Assembly (NCBI GenBank): GCA_028554755.1
Contig: JAPTOF010000002.1
Span: 31,178,501 to 31,242,500, forward strand
DNA: 64,000 nucleotides
Source: Cordia subcordata
Lineage: Eukaryota > Streptophyta > Magnoliopsida > Boraginales > Cordiaceae
Direction: 5' to 3'
The position numbers and the translations under genes were made by a program. Numbering within the stretch: position 1 is the first letter of the stretch; every line of letters begins with the position of its first letter. Positions 23,123-36,282 of this stretch are shown piece after piece. The notes beneath the pieces are model-generated. The model ran no database searches and had not been told where the DNA came from. It saw only the letters and a list, made by a program, of their open reading frames with translations.

Positions 23123-26100
23123 GCCCGGTGGGCCAGTTTTTCAGAAGAGTTTTTTTTTTTTTTTCTAAAATCTAAAGTGACGTTTGTCACTTGACTTTGT
23201 GAGATTCTGGTGCCAGATTATAAGTATAAGTAGAGTGCCAAGTCTTCAGTTTCTGTTTTCTTGCAAAAATGACCCTCTTATTTATTTATTTATTTATTTA
23301 TTTATTACTTTTTAGTCGTAAAAAAATTGGTTCTCCTATTTAACAAAACTAAGTTTTGTATTAAAATTTAGGAAAAATTTCAAAAATGGTCTCTTTATCA
23401 TGCATCAATTTAGTATTTATTATTTTAAAAGTGACTTATTTGATTTTTAATGTTCGCAGAAAAAAAAAAAGAAAACTCAATCTCTATTATTTTAAAAATA
23501 ACTCATTTATAGTTCTTAATATTTACAAGAGGTGTCAATTTTATCCTCATTAATTGATTATATAACTATTTTTAGGGTAAAATTAGAATCAATTAGATTA
23601 CTTTTTACAAATGTTAGAATCCAAATTGGTCGTACTTGAAATAATAGGAACTAAAGTGATACTTTTAAATACATTAACAATTAAATAAGTTACTTTTTAA
23701 ATAATAAGGACAAAATTAATACTTTTTGTAACAATATAGACCATGTATGAAATTTACCTTAAAATCTATTTATTTTTAATTAATTTTTAAGCAAATGAGA
23801 TCTCTTACACCAATTCTTTTTCTTCTTTCCTTGTTTTTTAAATTAATTAATACGGGCGTTGCATCATAACTACCAAACGAAACTAAGATTATATATATTA
23901 TTATAGTGTATTAACTATTAAACGTATTAGTGATGGTAACAACAAATACGTGGCAAAAACAAAAAATTACAAACCAACTTGTAAATTCCGGTCTACAAAC
24001 AATCATATGATATATGACCCGTTAATTAAAATTATTATACTCCAAGGGGAAGAGAAGCATCTTAGAATTGGAAGGGTGCACTTTACGTGCACTATCTTTC
24101 TTTGACGATGTTCTTTTTTTTAAAGAAAAAAAAGTAATTGAGGTCCCTTATTAAATAAGAAAAAGAATATGTAGCAAGAACATGCATTTGCGTGCTTTAG
24201 TAGTATGAACCGAAAAGGACTAAAGTGTCCTGTCCTTTATAACATTGGCATATTCTTTAGTACCAAATTTCAAAGTTAGTTTAACAGTTTATAGAGTATC
24301 TACATCTATGATGAAGCAAATTCAAAAGTTTAGGTAGATGATAACAAATGTTTATAGAAAAGTTAATAAATATATAAATTAATTAACTAATTTTGGAATA
24401 AAGTTTTCTCTTAGAGTTCATATTCTTAAATATTCTCCAAATGAGCTGAGCAGGCTCTTGAAAGAAAATTTTACAGGGCTTTCAATAGTGAAAATGATCG
24501 ACTACTAACTTTTAACGCAACTTTGAAAAAGAATAAATAAATCAATCAATCAATTATTTTTTCCCCAAAAAATTCTTTTGTCGTTTGCATGAATATCGAA
24601 AATCTTAGCACCTTGACATTTTTTGGTTTTTTGTACTAAGGCATTTTTAAGGGGTTAACGATGTACAAATCCTATTAAGTTTCTGCTCTTTCCAAATTTA
24701 ATTTTATTTGTATCTAGGCGTCAAATATAACATTATAAAAAACCGTTTAAATGATTACTTTTATTCTGTACCCTGTGTTTTTACAAAAAAGAGAGAGAGA
24801 GAGAAATTGAAAATAATATATATAAAACATATTGGGAACTACACTAGTTTGATTCCACACAGAAATGATTGAAGATTGACGAAAAAGAACAAAGAAGGGA
24901 AAAAAGAGGGGGAAAAAAAAAAAAAAGAGGAGGACGTCATGAATTGGACGAGGAGATGAAGTCATCAGAAGATAATCGATCTCAGGGTCGGGCCATAAAA
25001 TCTCCTTGGAGTTTACCAATACGCTCGAATTTCTTGGTCACTTCTTCTATCTGTTCTTCCTCTATTTCTTGGTTTTGTGGTCCATATTTTGATCCACGCA
25101 AGATGGACACTGACTCGTTAAAACATGAAATAAGCATTCATAATGGAGTGAGTTATCTTTCAAACACTAAATGGAACAATTAGATAATTATTAATCATGT
25201 TTTGAATTTATATCTTTTCATTACAAATATTTTTCTATCTATACGTATTACGTTATTCATTTGGTTGAATGTTATTTTATGTAGTTTGCAGTCGTAAAAT
25301 AAATGTATATGATTGCGATTAGAATGAACACTTTTTTCCCGCAAGACAAAAAAAAGTCTCGCATTACCCAATGAAGTCGTCGAGGAGACTATCTGTTTAG
25401 TGTAGACTTTGATGCGCAACCGCATGTTAGGTGGTGAGGCATGAGAAATTGAACCCTCAAATTTCTTAAGACAATCCAATAAGATACAAGAGAGTGGTAA
25501 ATTATATTGCTACTATCTAGTCGTTGTCCCCAATCTTGGCCGCATTCAATGACTTATTTGGGTCACTTTGGATGTGATATATTTGATTTTTACAGAAACC
25601 TTCCACATGCATGAATGTGAGAAAAGAAAATGGATACTCTATTCATTTATAATCATTCATATCTTTGTTTTTAGATTTCACTTTTGTCAAATGCTTGTTT
25701 AAAGGCACCCAATTTTTATCTTCTTCTTCTTTTTTTTTTTTTTTTTGGTTCTCATCAGTGGTAGTGATGCCCCACCATGCATGGCGTCTTGTTGACGCCA
25801 AGGATGACTTTTTCACACGTTTTATGTCGAAAATGTCTTATCTTTGGCATACATTTAGTTTGTCCTTCTCCTCTAAAACTATTTAAATATCCCTAGAATT
25901 AAACGCTTAATTTGCCATCTATCTAATACCATTTGACTATCTTATCTTGTTAGACAAATGCTATTGATGAGAGACAAATGATACCACGTGTTACATTGGA
26001 GCTACTTGAGTTTCTTTATCACGTAATTATCTTATCTTTGGTTTCGAACTTAGCTTTTGATTTAGATGATTATTTGCTTTTTGAACTATAGATACAAAGC

Positions 26101-26413
26101 CGCCGGTTTAAAATGACTTTTTTCATAAAACAATGTTTTTTTCCCCGTCAAAGATGTGCTTTTCTTAATAATAAGTATTTCTATTGACTAAAAAAAATTA
26201 AAAAAATTTGAAACTCTAGAAAACTTTAAAAATTAACCTTTTCTAAAAGATAAAAAATTTAATTTCACAAAAACTCTTTATTCAAAAGTTTTTTTTTTTA
26301 AAAAAAAAAAACACTTTTACAAAGACCAAATATGAAAATCCTTGTTCAATGGAGTGTAAACTCAAGTCACCCCAAGAGAAAGAAAAACAACTACTACGGT
26401 ATGCTTTAAACAT
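23123..26413. other. Intergenic DNA upstream of the NLR gene
   Basis: Mostly AT-rich, with a (TTTA)n microsatellite at 23278-23307, a GA tract at 24789-24803 and several poly-T/poly-A runs. The NLR promoter should lie just upstream of 23123. Short frames at 24869-25183 and 25195-25479 show no family resemblance. No gene is supported. Confidence 0.5.
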
Positions 26414-26643
26414 TTATGGCTTATTTGGATTGATTTTTTTTTAAGAAAAAACATTTTTTTAAAAAAAAATATTACATTAAATTTGTAATAATTAATTGAT
26501 TTGGCTTTTAAAAAAACTAAAACTCTAAAAAAAAGTTTAAATACAATCTTTTTTAGAGACCAGAATTTTTAACTTTTCAAAAAAATTATTTTTAGAAATT
26601 GTTAAAAAACTTTTTTGTAAAAATCAATCTAAACGAGCCCTAA
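26414..26643. mobile_element. Foldback/MITE-like element
   Basis: TTATGGCTTATTTGGATTGA at the left pairs with the complement of TTAGGGCTCGTTTAGATTGA at the right, enclosing about 190 bp of A/T homopolymer-rich sequence. The arms resemble those of the element at 1779-1995, so the two are probably of one family. The target duplication is ambiguous (TA or TTA/TAA). Confidence 0.5.
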
Positions 26644-27903
26644 TTCTCTAAAAGCAGGTTATTTGCCTAAAAATAAATTTTTTTTTTTTCCCTATGAAGT
26701 TGGTGGTGTCACAAAATCCACATAAACAAAAAAGTTAAATAGTGTGCCAGAGTTGTACGTTGACTACCTAATGACCATCAGACTCCCAGTCGACTCTTCA
26801 ACATGTATTATGCTCAGACAAAAGGAAAAGAGAAAAGAAACATCCTCAGAAAATATGGCCCCTCCTCGGTAAAGCTGGTTGTCAATTATACTCGTGCTAT
26901 CTCTATTTGATGAAAGTTAAGTTTTACTATTGCTGTGGTTGTTATATGCTTTTCAAATTTCAGATTTCAGAGAAGCGTATAACAAACCCAGTAAATACAA
27001 GGTTAGACAAAAGTAAACTGCAATTACAAAGTGAATGAAAATATTGACCCAAAAACAAAAAAGATCAACGCGAATGTATGTATATATGCACACACGCAAT
27101 AATCCGTGTTCTGCTTAGCCCAAAAAAACCAAAAAAAAAAAAAAAAATCCCTAACTTCTCTACTTCATGCATACCTACAAGTAGTTGAAAGAAATCACAA
27201 ATTCGAATAGCGAGATGATTTGGTGAGGCTCAACTTTATTTACCGAATACATAGATGTTAAGTATCCAAATGTATACAAATTATGTTTTTTCCAGAATTG
27301 CATGTAGCAGATAAAGCTCTAGACAAGTTTAATGCAGCATCTAGTTTGTAAATTATTTTTCAATTCTTTCTCTTATTTCTTATCTGCATACAGATAGCAC
27401 CTTCTAAGTGTGTCCAAAACCCATGGACACAGCAAATACTCGAAAGGAAATAGTCAATGAAATCCCAAATTATAGAAAAAGATATTGGATGAGTCAATCA
27501 GAAGGCAAGTGTTGTTCAAGAATGTTGTCTTACTCCAAAACAACCTCGAAGTCCTTTCCTTTCAGTTGCTGCAGATTAGGACAAAGAAACGGTTTCCTGA
27601 GCTTCATCTTCCCATACGTAGTAAATGACATGAAGTGCATAAGCAAATTCATCAAAGGTCTCGGGATACGTGTGCGGCAATATCTCATGAACTAGTTTAA
27701 GTTGCAGCCACACATCCACAATCCTGAACTGCCAGGACATATGAATGGTGTGAGGAAATCATCAGAGGCATCAAGTTATCGGTCAAAGCAAGTCCACAAG
27801 ATTTTGTCAGGGGTAGATTTATCATTTGTAAATGCATCTCTTTGCTTCCTCTTCTTACGAATGGTAACAAGCGATGTCCACTTTTTCTTTCCAAATAAGG
27901 TTC
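26644..27903. other. Intergenic DNA and OSB 3' flank
   Basis: 26644-27400 holds no recognisable gene. 27400-27903 is probably the 3' UTR of the OSB-like gene (minus strand) and its flank; reading frames there match no family. Confidence 0.4.
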
Positions 27904-29421
27904 TCACTTGTTTCCCGAGTCATCGTAAACAATTGGGGATAGGTCTGAACTTGAAGTTCCATAATAATCTTGTAAACCTTGTTCAGCCATCCTGGCGTCA
28001 AGCAACTGGAGTTGTCCTTTGATCCATGGAGGATCTTGCGGATGGAGCCAGAGAGCTTCACCGGTATCCTTGTGCTTAAAATCTGGATGTCTAGGATTCT
28101 TCTTACTCTTCCGGCAGTCCCTCCATTCATGGGGGCTGCTCAAGAATATTTGCCACAAGTGAAGCTTGTTTTTGTATTTCTCCATTCTATCTTCAGCTGA
28201 AATATGTAAATTATAAGCTCAAACGAGTACTAAATCAGAATGTTTCAATAAAATAATCTGCAGCAGTAATTAATCAAACAGAAAACAGTGAGACCAAGAC
28301 CCTTCATAGTAAGCTCAATCCAAGCTCTATTGGTTTCTCAGTTTTACATTGGATCATAACAATGCAGGGAATGAAAAATCATAAAATGGAATATTTATTT
28401 TCCTCCATTAACTAAAATTAGAGCAAAAATCTCCTGCTTCAACATCACATGGCACAAACAGAACCAAATTTTCTCTGTCGATAAGCTAACAAGGATTAGA
28501 GCTTTCTACAATCTTCAACATGATCGCCATCTTTAATCGATTAATCTTCAACAAATTTCGCATCTTTAATAAATTACTAAATCTTCAAAAAGCTTGCAGG
28601 AAACCATACCACTGAATTCTAATCTTTTCGATTCTGGGAAGTTTGCTCCTAGGTTATTCGAGGCAACATAATTTATTTCCTTCACAACAATCTACAAGGA
28701 ACAACCAACGCAAGTAATAATAGAATCAACAAAAAATTATACATCATAACAACATTTAAACTGAAATGCGGGAAAAAAAAAAAAAGGCAAATTGAACTCC
28801 GAACCTCGTAAAACAGTTTAGAATTACCGTTGTGATCAGCTTTGGAATATGATTCTAAACGCCCCCAAACATACACAAAATCATTGGGTTTCAAATGTTG
28901 CATCGACATATCTGCCATCTCATCCCACATAATCATATCAACCCTAAAATCAAACCATAAACACGTTGGGGCTCATAACCTTTTGTTAACTCGTATCGGA
29001 AGGGATATATTTTACTAATTTATCGTGTATAAAAATCGCGTAAAATTTCGATAAAATGCAAACGGATATTTCTTCTCCAACCAAATGAAAATTAATCAAA
29101 TTGAACTTACATAAATGAGCGAGTAGAGCTGGGAGAGGAATTAGCTACGTTGAGCACAGTGTGAACGCCGAGTCCACCGCAGCGCGGCTCGATTACTTTC
29201 AAAGGGTAAGCGATTCTACCGATGAAGCTAGCCGAGTTATTGATCGGAATATCTTCGTAATCGATGGTGGTTGGTCGCTGAAACTTGAGGGTGTGCTTGT
29301 ACACAATGCTCTCGCCGGTCTCCGTGCTGTCGATATCCCACCGGCGGCCAAGGCGGCTATGAAGGTGGCGCGTGTGAGAAATTAACCTCTTCAACAAGGC
29401 GCGAACTGGGTAAGCCTCCAT
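27904..29421 (-). CDS. OSB1-like: OSB-type organellar single-stranded DNA-binding protein
   Basis: Four exons in transcript order: 29421-29111, 28943-28805, 28691-28610 and 28196-27904. Phases close, giving 274 residues. OSB proteins bind ssDNA in mitochondria or plastids and limit recombination between short repeats. The N-terminus MEAYPVRALLKRLISHTRHL is Arg/Leu/Ser-rich and almost free of acidic residues, as expected of a mitochondrial presequence. An OB-fold (SSB-like) region follows, with NSASFIGRIAYPLKVI, DMIMWDEMAD and PNDFVYVWGRLES. Exon 4 carries the plant-specific PDF motif: WRDCRKSKKNPRHPDFKHKD with PDF at residues 215-217, then GEALWL and PPW. One PDF motif and the short length fit OSB1 best. 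ATG 29421 is the first Met of the open frame. The mitochondrial location is inferred. Confidence 0.9.
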
Positions 29422-30360
29422 GGAGTGTGCTTGGGACCAGCCGTACAGGTTTGGCGGGCCAATTAATTCGTTTCTTGGCAAACAAACTGGACTTTTTAGT
29501 TTGGGTCGTAGTTTGTGGCCCACTCAATTAAATGGCCTCATTTTGGGAGGGTTAATCCACTAAATTAATTTAAAAAGACCCGCGAGTGAAAAAAAATCCA
29601 AAAAAAGAGGCCCAGAGTGGATTTAACCCATTTGCTTTTTCTTTTTCTTTTTTTTTTTTTTTTTTGGTCAATAACTAATACTGATACCCATACTTAGACG
29701 TATAATATTTCAAACCAAAGCAAAATTTGTTAGTTTACATTTGAAATAAATTAATGATTTTTTTTATCATATATATTGCTAAAACAAACGAACGTATCTA
29801 AGTTGGTTTCATTTTCGGTCATCTTAAAAGAAAATTGAAAGATTTAAATTTCAAAGAACTTATTTAATGTTATAGAATTTTACCACTAAAGCAAATCACT
29901 AGTGTCGCTATAGTTTGATGATTTAAGCTTGGAAATATAGCCTTGAGATCAAGTCTCTTATTAACACTTTTATATATGAAGGAACATTACACACGTATAT
30001 ATACATATATATTGAACTTCAGTTCAATTTCAGTTTAACCAAAATCAATTGTGGGTGGATGAAAATTGTACCGATTGCTTTGATTAGCAAAAAAAAAAAA
30101 AAGGAAAATGCTTTTTTAATTTTAAAAGATAAAACCAAACTCAACCAATTTTTTGGTCTGATTTGAATTGGTTTTGTTAGTTTAATCAACCTATACATGC
30201 CCCTAACGGTATTGGCTTACATAATATATTTTTAATTATTATTTTCAAATCTTATTGGAATTGGTAATATCTTATACTCTTTTCAAGACTATTTAACACA
30301 CATATAAAAATAGGAGTCAATTGTAGATATATTTTTTGACATGTCAATCAAATTTGTAGT

Positions 30361-30398
<38 letters not shown>

Positions 30399-32174
30399 CC
30401 ACAATAATACTCGTATCCATAAATTTCATCATATGTTTACTATCTGTCTTCACTTGAAATTAACATTATGTATGTAGTATTTTATCTTAATATACATGAC
30501 CAAATGTGTTAGCCCTTCAATTAAAATTAGTATATTTGTAGTTGGTATAGCAGTCTTATACATTGTACCACATTAAAAATATTAATAATATTTAACAAAA
30601 TCGACAAAATTAACAATATGTAATCAAATTATAAAATTTTGAATGTTAACATGTCAAGTTGTGCAATTTCAACGCCTCATATGTGTGTGTATATTTTATA
30701 TACATAGATAGATGGATACAGAAAAGTGGAGCCTCCTCTCCAACAATCCCCCCGTATCAAGAATAAGGTCCAAATTAATCATTATTGATGACTTAGTGTT
30801 GCTTTTTGACAAATTAAGCCTTGCAAATTAATGGATCGAGTTTAAAAAATTCAAAAATCGAAACTAACCCACCTATTTGAATAATTAAAGTAATCAAACT
30901 TTTTTCAATTCTTTATTGTCGGATTTATATAAGGCATGAAGTTGGGAATTTTTGTCGTGTAAAAGCATACCAGCGTGAACAAATTATAACGTGGTTTGGC
31001 TGTTCATTATTGACTTGTACGATGGTTAACAGTTTGTTCAATTTTTAGCACAAAGCAAAAAATCTCAATAACGAAAGATTCCAGGTATTTTCAGGACTTT
31101 TCATTTAAAAAAGCCTTTGATTTCAGTTATATGGATGTATACTACATACAGACCAAGCTATAGAAAGAAAAAAAAAACTTAGAAACAGGACCACTATTAT
31201 TACGATGTTATTGTTACTTGTAAATTATATTATTCTTGTTGTCCTATGTTTATTGATAGAGGAAGTTATGTTCTGAAATATGTTTGTAAAAAAGTCAATA
31301 GGTGTGTAAATTATTTTGTTAATTATATAATTTTGATCGTTCCATCAGTTACTTTATTATTGACGTGCCCCCTAAACAGCTAATTACCTTCTTACAGGAA
31401 GATAAGAGAGATGGAATTGCATCCACACGAGTTATTGTGTAATTCCACCTCGTTACTATTCAGAATAAAGTAAAAAAAAGTTAAGAATAGACAGATTCAG
31501 TTGTTCATGCCCCTTTGGCTATACTGTCTTTATTGAAACAGTGGATTAAACTTTCCGTAGATTTGTTTCATCGGCCGATGGCATCAGCCGAATGGCCCCA
31601 AAAGTATGAACAAGAAACAAACCCACAAGTCCACCTGTCCAATGCAATATTTACACCAACTTAGAGAGAGAGAGAGAGAGAGAGACCGTACAATGAGTTT
31701 GACATTTCTATACAAAATTTCCACAACTACGCTGCAAGATTTCATATTGAACACGGCTCACGAATATTTTTGTCAACATTTGACCTCATTTACACATGCA
31801 AAACCAACTCTATAAGAGGAAAAGAATGATGCAAAATAATAGGAGTATATTTATATTTATACTTCCAATGCATAATGGATAGCATTGACTTTGTCTAGAA
31901 ATGGCACCGAGCATCATCGTGTTCATGACTTCAAGAATAGAAACCAAATAAAAACCCCAGATAAGAATTCAAACATCTTGAAAATAAAAAGTTGTATGAT
32001 CGTGCTATGCGTGTACAAGAACCCCAAAAAAAAACAAAAAAACAAAAAAAAAAAAAGCTCAACCAAGGTTTTCTTCAATGACCCTTTTCTTTTCAGGCTT
32101 ATATAGAAGCTTACTGCAAACAAATTTGTTATCTTGATCTGTTGAATCAAAACAAGCAAGAAAGCTGTTACCTG
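29422..32174. other. Intergenic DNA between divergent OSB and MAPKKK genes
   Basis: Holds the promoters of both genes. Includes poly-T at 29648-29666, a (TA)n microsatellite at 30367-30397 and a (GA)n tract at 31661-31684 about 490 bp upstream of the kinase ATG. No gene or RNA was recognised. Confidence 0.5.
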
Positions 32175-32408
32175 ATGCCTTCTTTATGGAGTGCATTTTC
32201 GTCGTCTTCGTCAGCTTCATCGTCGCCGTCTAATTCACCACAGAAAGTGAAGAAAGGCAGTAAAAGCTTTGGGTGGTCATTTGGATCTCCATCTTCAAAC
32301 AGGAGGCTAACACGGCAGCGCAAGCTGAGGCATATCGGTGATGATGAGCTTGGTCTCCGGCCACAGTCGATGCCGGTTTCGCCTGATGCATCCGGCTCAA
32401 GGTTGGAT

Positions 32409-32449
<41 letters not shown>

Positions 32450-35400
32450 GCATCATCATTGGTCCAGGTCAGCCGTGCCTCAGCCTTTGCCGCTTCCAGA
32501 TGTCAACTCTCATCTGAAGAATAATAGTAATGATAATCTGCCATTGCCAAGAGATGGCCCAACCAAACTGGATGCTGATCCTTCAACCTCTGCAATTACA
32601 AGGTAAAAAAAGAAAAAAAAAAAAAGCAGCTAGAAAGATGCTGTTTTTACATTTCTTTAAAGTATTTGGCTAGGGTAAGACTGCGTAAAATAGATTCGTA
32701 ATTAGGTCTGATCTTTTCCAGACTCCTATAGCCGGGGTAGGATCTCTCGGAGGAGACCTTAGCCCTCCATTCCCGGCGAACAGGCCATTCCCCTTGGGCC
32801 AGGTGGCAGACAAGAAACCTGCTATACCTCTTGGAGTCTGATCAATAGGGGAGAAATATAATTCACACCCCAGAAAATCTCTTTCTTAATAGAGAAGCAA
32901 CCTCCTAATCATACCCAACCCCCGGCCTTAAAAGAATCAATACCCCATGTCTTGTCTTACGTGAAAGGTTGATCCTCGAAGAGCTTGTCACTAGTCCGTG
33001 ATATAAAATAATAATACCCGTGGACACCGGAGCAAGGTCTGACTGTATAGAAGTAATGGGAAAACTTGGCAGTAGGGGGTAAAATTGGGCTTCATCAGTT
33101 GTAGAAGAGTTTCGTGCGACAGAATTTGTCATTTTCTTATATTTGGCCAATTGGCTTATGCTACCTGTGCATGATATAAAGTAGAAATTTCAATGGTTAG
33201 GGTTAATAAGTTCAAGTGTTTTGTTAATTTAATTAGTTGGTTGAGATATGATGTTCATCCAAGCAAATTTGCATCCGGATTCATCTGGGTCCGTGTGGAT
33301 GTTAAGTAATTGCTAGGCGCCGTTAGGATTCATCTAAGCGTGGAACTTTTTGCTGACGAATTTGAATGCTTTTTAAGTTTCAAAAGCTCCAGGTGTTCAT
33401 ATGCTAAAGTTAAGATCCTTCTGGATGAGCTTTCAATCAGTTTAGTATGATCTCTGCTAGAACATTGTCTGTGCAGTGCATAATTTGACTATTTGATCAT
33501 AAATGACACTGTCTTTGCAGCAGCAACGATCAATTTCTGGAGAAGGCCGCGGATCACACGGCTAGGAGATCAACTAGAACTCCAACTTATCAGCGCAGGA
33601 GGTTCTTTCAAGGGCTAAAAGTTGAAGATGTTGAGCCAAAATTTAGGCTAAATGTTCTTGCAAGGAGTGCTCCAAGCAGTGGCTTTACAAGTCCTATTCT
33701 TAGCCCACAGAGATTTAGCACAGGGGATATTTACCATTCCTCCTATCGAGCTCATTCAGCTTTAGAGGCTTCAGCTTTAGATAGGCTATCAGGCTCTTCA
33801 CAGGCATCACCATCAAAGGTTACAGCTAGCCCTGATCATTCTCCATTACATAGCCCGAATTTTCGGCATCCAGGACAAAATGTTTTCAGCCAAAATGGCG
33901 TTCAGCACGTACATCATAAATCGCTTCAAGAAAATCATCTGCCTTGGCATGACAGTAACAATACCAGTCTCCATCGGTTGCCACTTCCGCCAGGAGTTTC
34001 AAGGTCATTGCCATCATCTTTTATCCATCATCATATAGATAAGCCCGAGACACCAACAATGAAAGGCCAATGGCAGAAAGGGAAACTCATAGGGCGCGGT
34101 ACATATGGAAGTGTTTATGCAGCAACCCATCGGTGTGAAAAATATACTGATGCCTCTTTTTTAAGTTTCCCGTCCCAGGAAAAACATTAACTTCTTTCAT
34201 TTTTCCCCTTCTGGCAGCGAGACTGGAGCTCTCTGCGCGATGAAAGAAGTTGATTGTATACCAGATGATCCTAAATGTGCAGAAAGTATAAAGCAGCTGG
34301 AGCAGGTCATTATCTAACAATTTTCCCCATGTAGTGGATAATATATATTAATTGTTACTGAGCCAATATGAATGGCATGATAAAGAGTTCATCTATTTTG
34401 CTCTTTTATCGTCTTGCAGGAAATCAAAGTTCTTCGACACTTGAAGCATCCAAACATAGTACAATATTATGGCAGTGAAATAGTTAGTATCTCCTTGACT
34501 TTTCTGCTATATCTATTTTATGCACTATTATGCAGGCTATGAATACTCCACAATTGTATTAAAAGTACTATTTTCTGGACAGATTGAGGACCGCTTCTGC
34601 ATATATTTAGAGTATGTTCATCCAGGATCAATTAATAAGTTTGTCAGAGAACATTGTGGAGCTATGTCAGAGCGTATAGTGCGCAACTTTACTCGTCATA
34701 TTCTTTCAGGATTAGCTTTTTTACACGGCATGAAGACAATCCACAGGTATTAGAATTGATTTAACTGTTGAAGAATTTCCATAAAATCTATACTTGAAGT
34801 ATGCATGAACTTGGCATAAGTGGAATCACTTATCACCAATAGTCGGCAAAGCAGCACAAAGACTGGCTATATCACTGTCAATCATACTGTATTGAATCTC
34901 TTGATGCCCAGTGTTGATGGTTTGGATGATTGTGTCAAACAGGGACATCAAAGGGGCTAATTTGCTTGTTAATTCATCTGGGGTTGTCAAGCTTGCTGAT
35001 TTTGGGTTGGCCAAGCATGTGAGCTCTCTCGAACCTCTGTTTCCTTCTTTTAATGTTTCTTCTAGTCTATCTTATGTTTCTTTTGTCCTCTTACAGCTTA
35101 CAGGGCATGCAGTCAACCTTTCCTTGAAGGGCAGTCCTCATTGGATGGCACCGGAGGTAATCTGACGTTGAATCTGCTCATGTTTGGCTAACTACCTCCA
35201 GCTGCTGATTTCCCCCTTTTCTCTTCATGCAGGTATTGCAAGCAGTGATGCGAAATGATACCAATCCAGATCATGCTTATGCTGTCGATATATGGAGCCT
35301 GGGCTGTACAGTAATTGAGATGCTGACTGGAAAACCTCCTTGGAGTGAGTTTGACGGGGTAAGGGTCTAATTTAAATGATCTCCTCATTTGGGCTAATTC

Positions 35401-36282
35401 TCGTGGGGCTGCCTTAACTGGAGCCCTATTCCATAAACAGGCACACAACATTCTGATTTGTTCGCAACGTTTTCGTTTTTAACGTTTTGTCTTTGATTTT
35501 GGCATCAGGTACAAGCCATGTTCAATGTATTGCATAGAACACCTCCTATACCAGAAACACTGTCTGTAGAAGGAAAGGATTTTCTTAAGAATTGCTTGCA
35601 GAGAGTGCCGTCAGACCGGCTGTCAGCTGTTGAGCTACTTAACCATCCTTTTGTAAGGAATTTACGGGATCAAAATGTCACAATTTGCCGGGATGAATTC
35701 TCCGGGATGAAATTGCTTGTAAGTACCAAATGCTTCTTGCTGGATACAACTTAATAAATTGTTCTGTCACGCAGAAATTAGCACTTCTGCTTATCTGTAT
35801 TGTTCTAAGTATAGTTGCTATGTATGAATCTATTGTTTCATTGTGCTGCCAGGATACTCCATCTAGTCCAAAAGACAGCAGAGAAAATAACAAGGATCAG
35901 ATGCATGATATACTAACTCATAATGGGTAAGGTAATTTCTCCCGAATAGTTTACATTGTAACTTGTCCCCGAGCTAGATTAGAAACAATGTCTTAGATTG
36001 TATAAGCTCTATTCATACAGTAGCTGTCTTACACTGGAGAAATTTTTGTTCATCAGTGAAACATCAGCACAATCACCCCCAGAGAATTCGGACTCTGGAG
36101 CAGCTTGCTGTCCCTCTCCTCGTTCTACGCTTGAAATTCTTCATTGCATATATTCGCCCGAGCTCAATGGCAGTTCAAACCATGTTAGCCCTTGGAATGT
36201 TTCCAATACTCTGCTTGCAAGAGCTGGCAACAATCCTTTTGTTTCCCTGAGGAATCAAGGAAGACAAATCCTACACTTGTAA
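32175..36282 (+). CDS. MAPKKK5-like: MAP kinase kinase kinase (MAPKKK3/5-YODA clade)
   Basis: Eleven exons: 32175-32602, 33521-34132, 34218-34305, 34420-34482, 34583-34746, 34943-35018, 35097-35156, 35233-35358, 35509-35718, 35853-35926 and 36057-36282. Phases close, giving 708 residues. It is a cytosolic Ser/Thr kinase expected to phosphorylate MAPKKs; the MEKK1/YODA-clade members relay pattern-receptor and developmental signals. The N-terminal 325 residues are Ser/Pro-rich and disordered, beginning [20 protein letters not shown] and carrying a His-Gln-His tract. The kinase domain (about 327-588) has [10 protein letters not shown], catalytic Lys in [37 protein letters not shown] and [12 protein letters not shown], so it should be active. 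The C-terminal tail is about 120 residues with SPRSTLE, as in the MAPKKK5 group. 3 vs 5 within the clade is not resolved. Confidence 0.93.
32409..32459 (+). repeat. Coding CAT/CAG repeat in the kinase N-terminus
   Basis: Six CAT, eight CAG and three CAT codons in a row encode His6-Gln8-His3 in the disordered N-terminal region. Pure triplet runs of this kind are prone to length change. Confidence 0.95.
32670..32760 (+). mobile_element. Possible Au-SINE-like fragment in kinase intron 1
   Basis: GGGTAAGACTGCGTAAAATAG at 32673, followed about 60 bp later by CCTATAGCCGGGG, resembles the 3' part of plant Au-type SINEs. No intact pol III promoter or target duplication was found. Confidence 0.35.
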
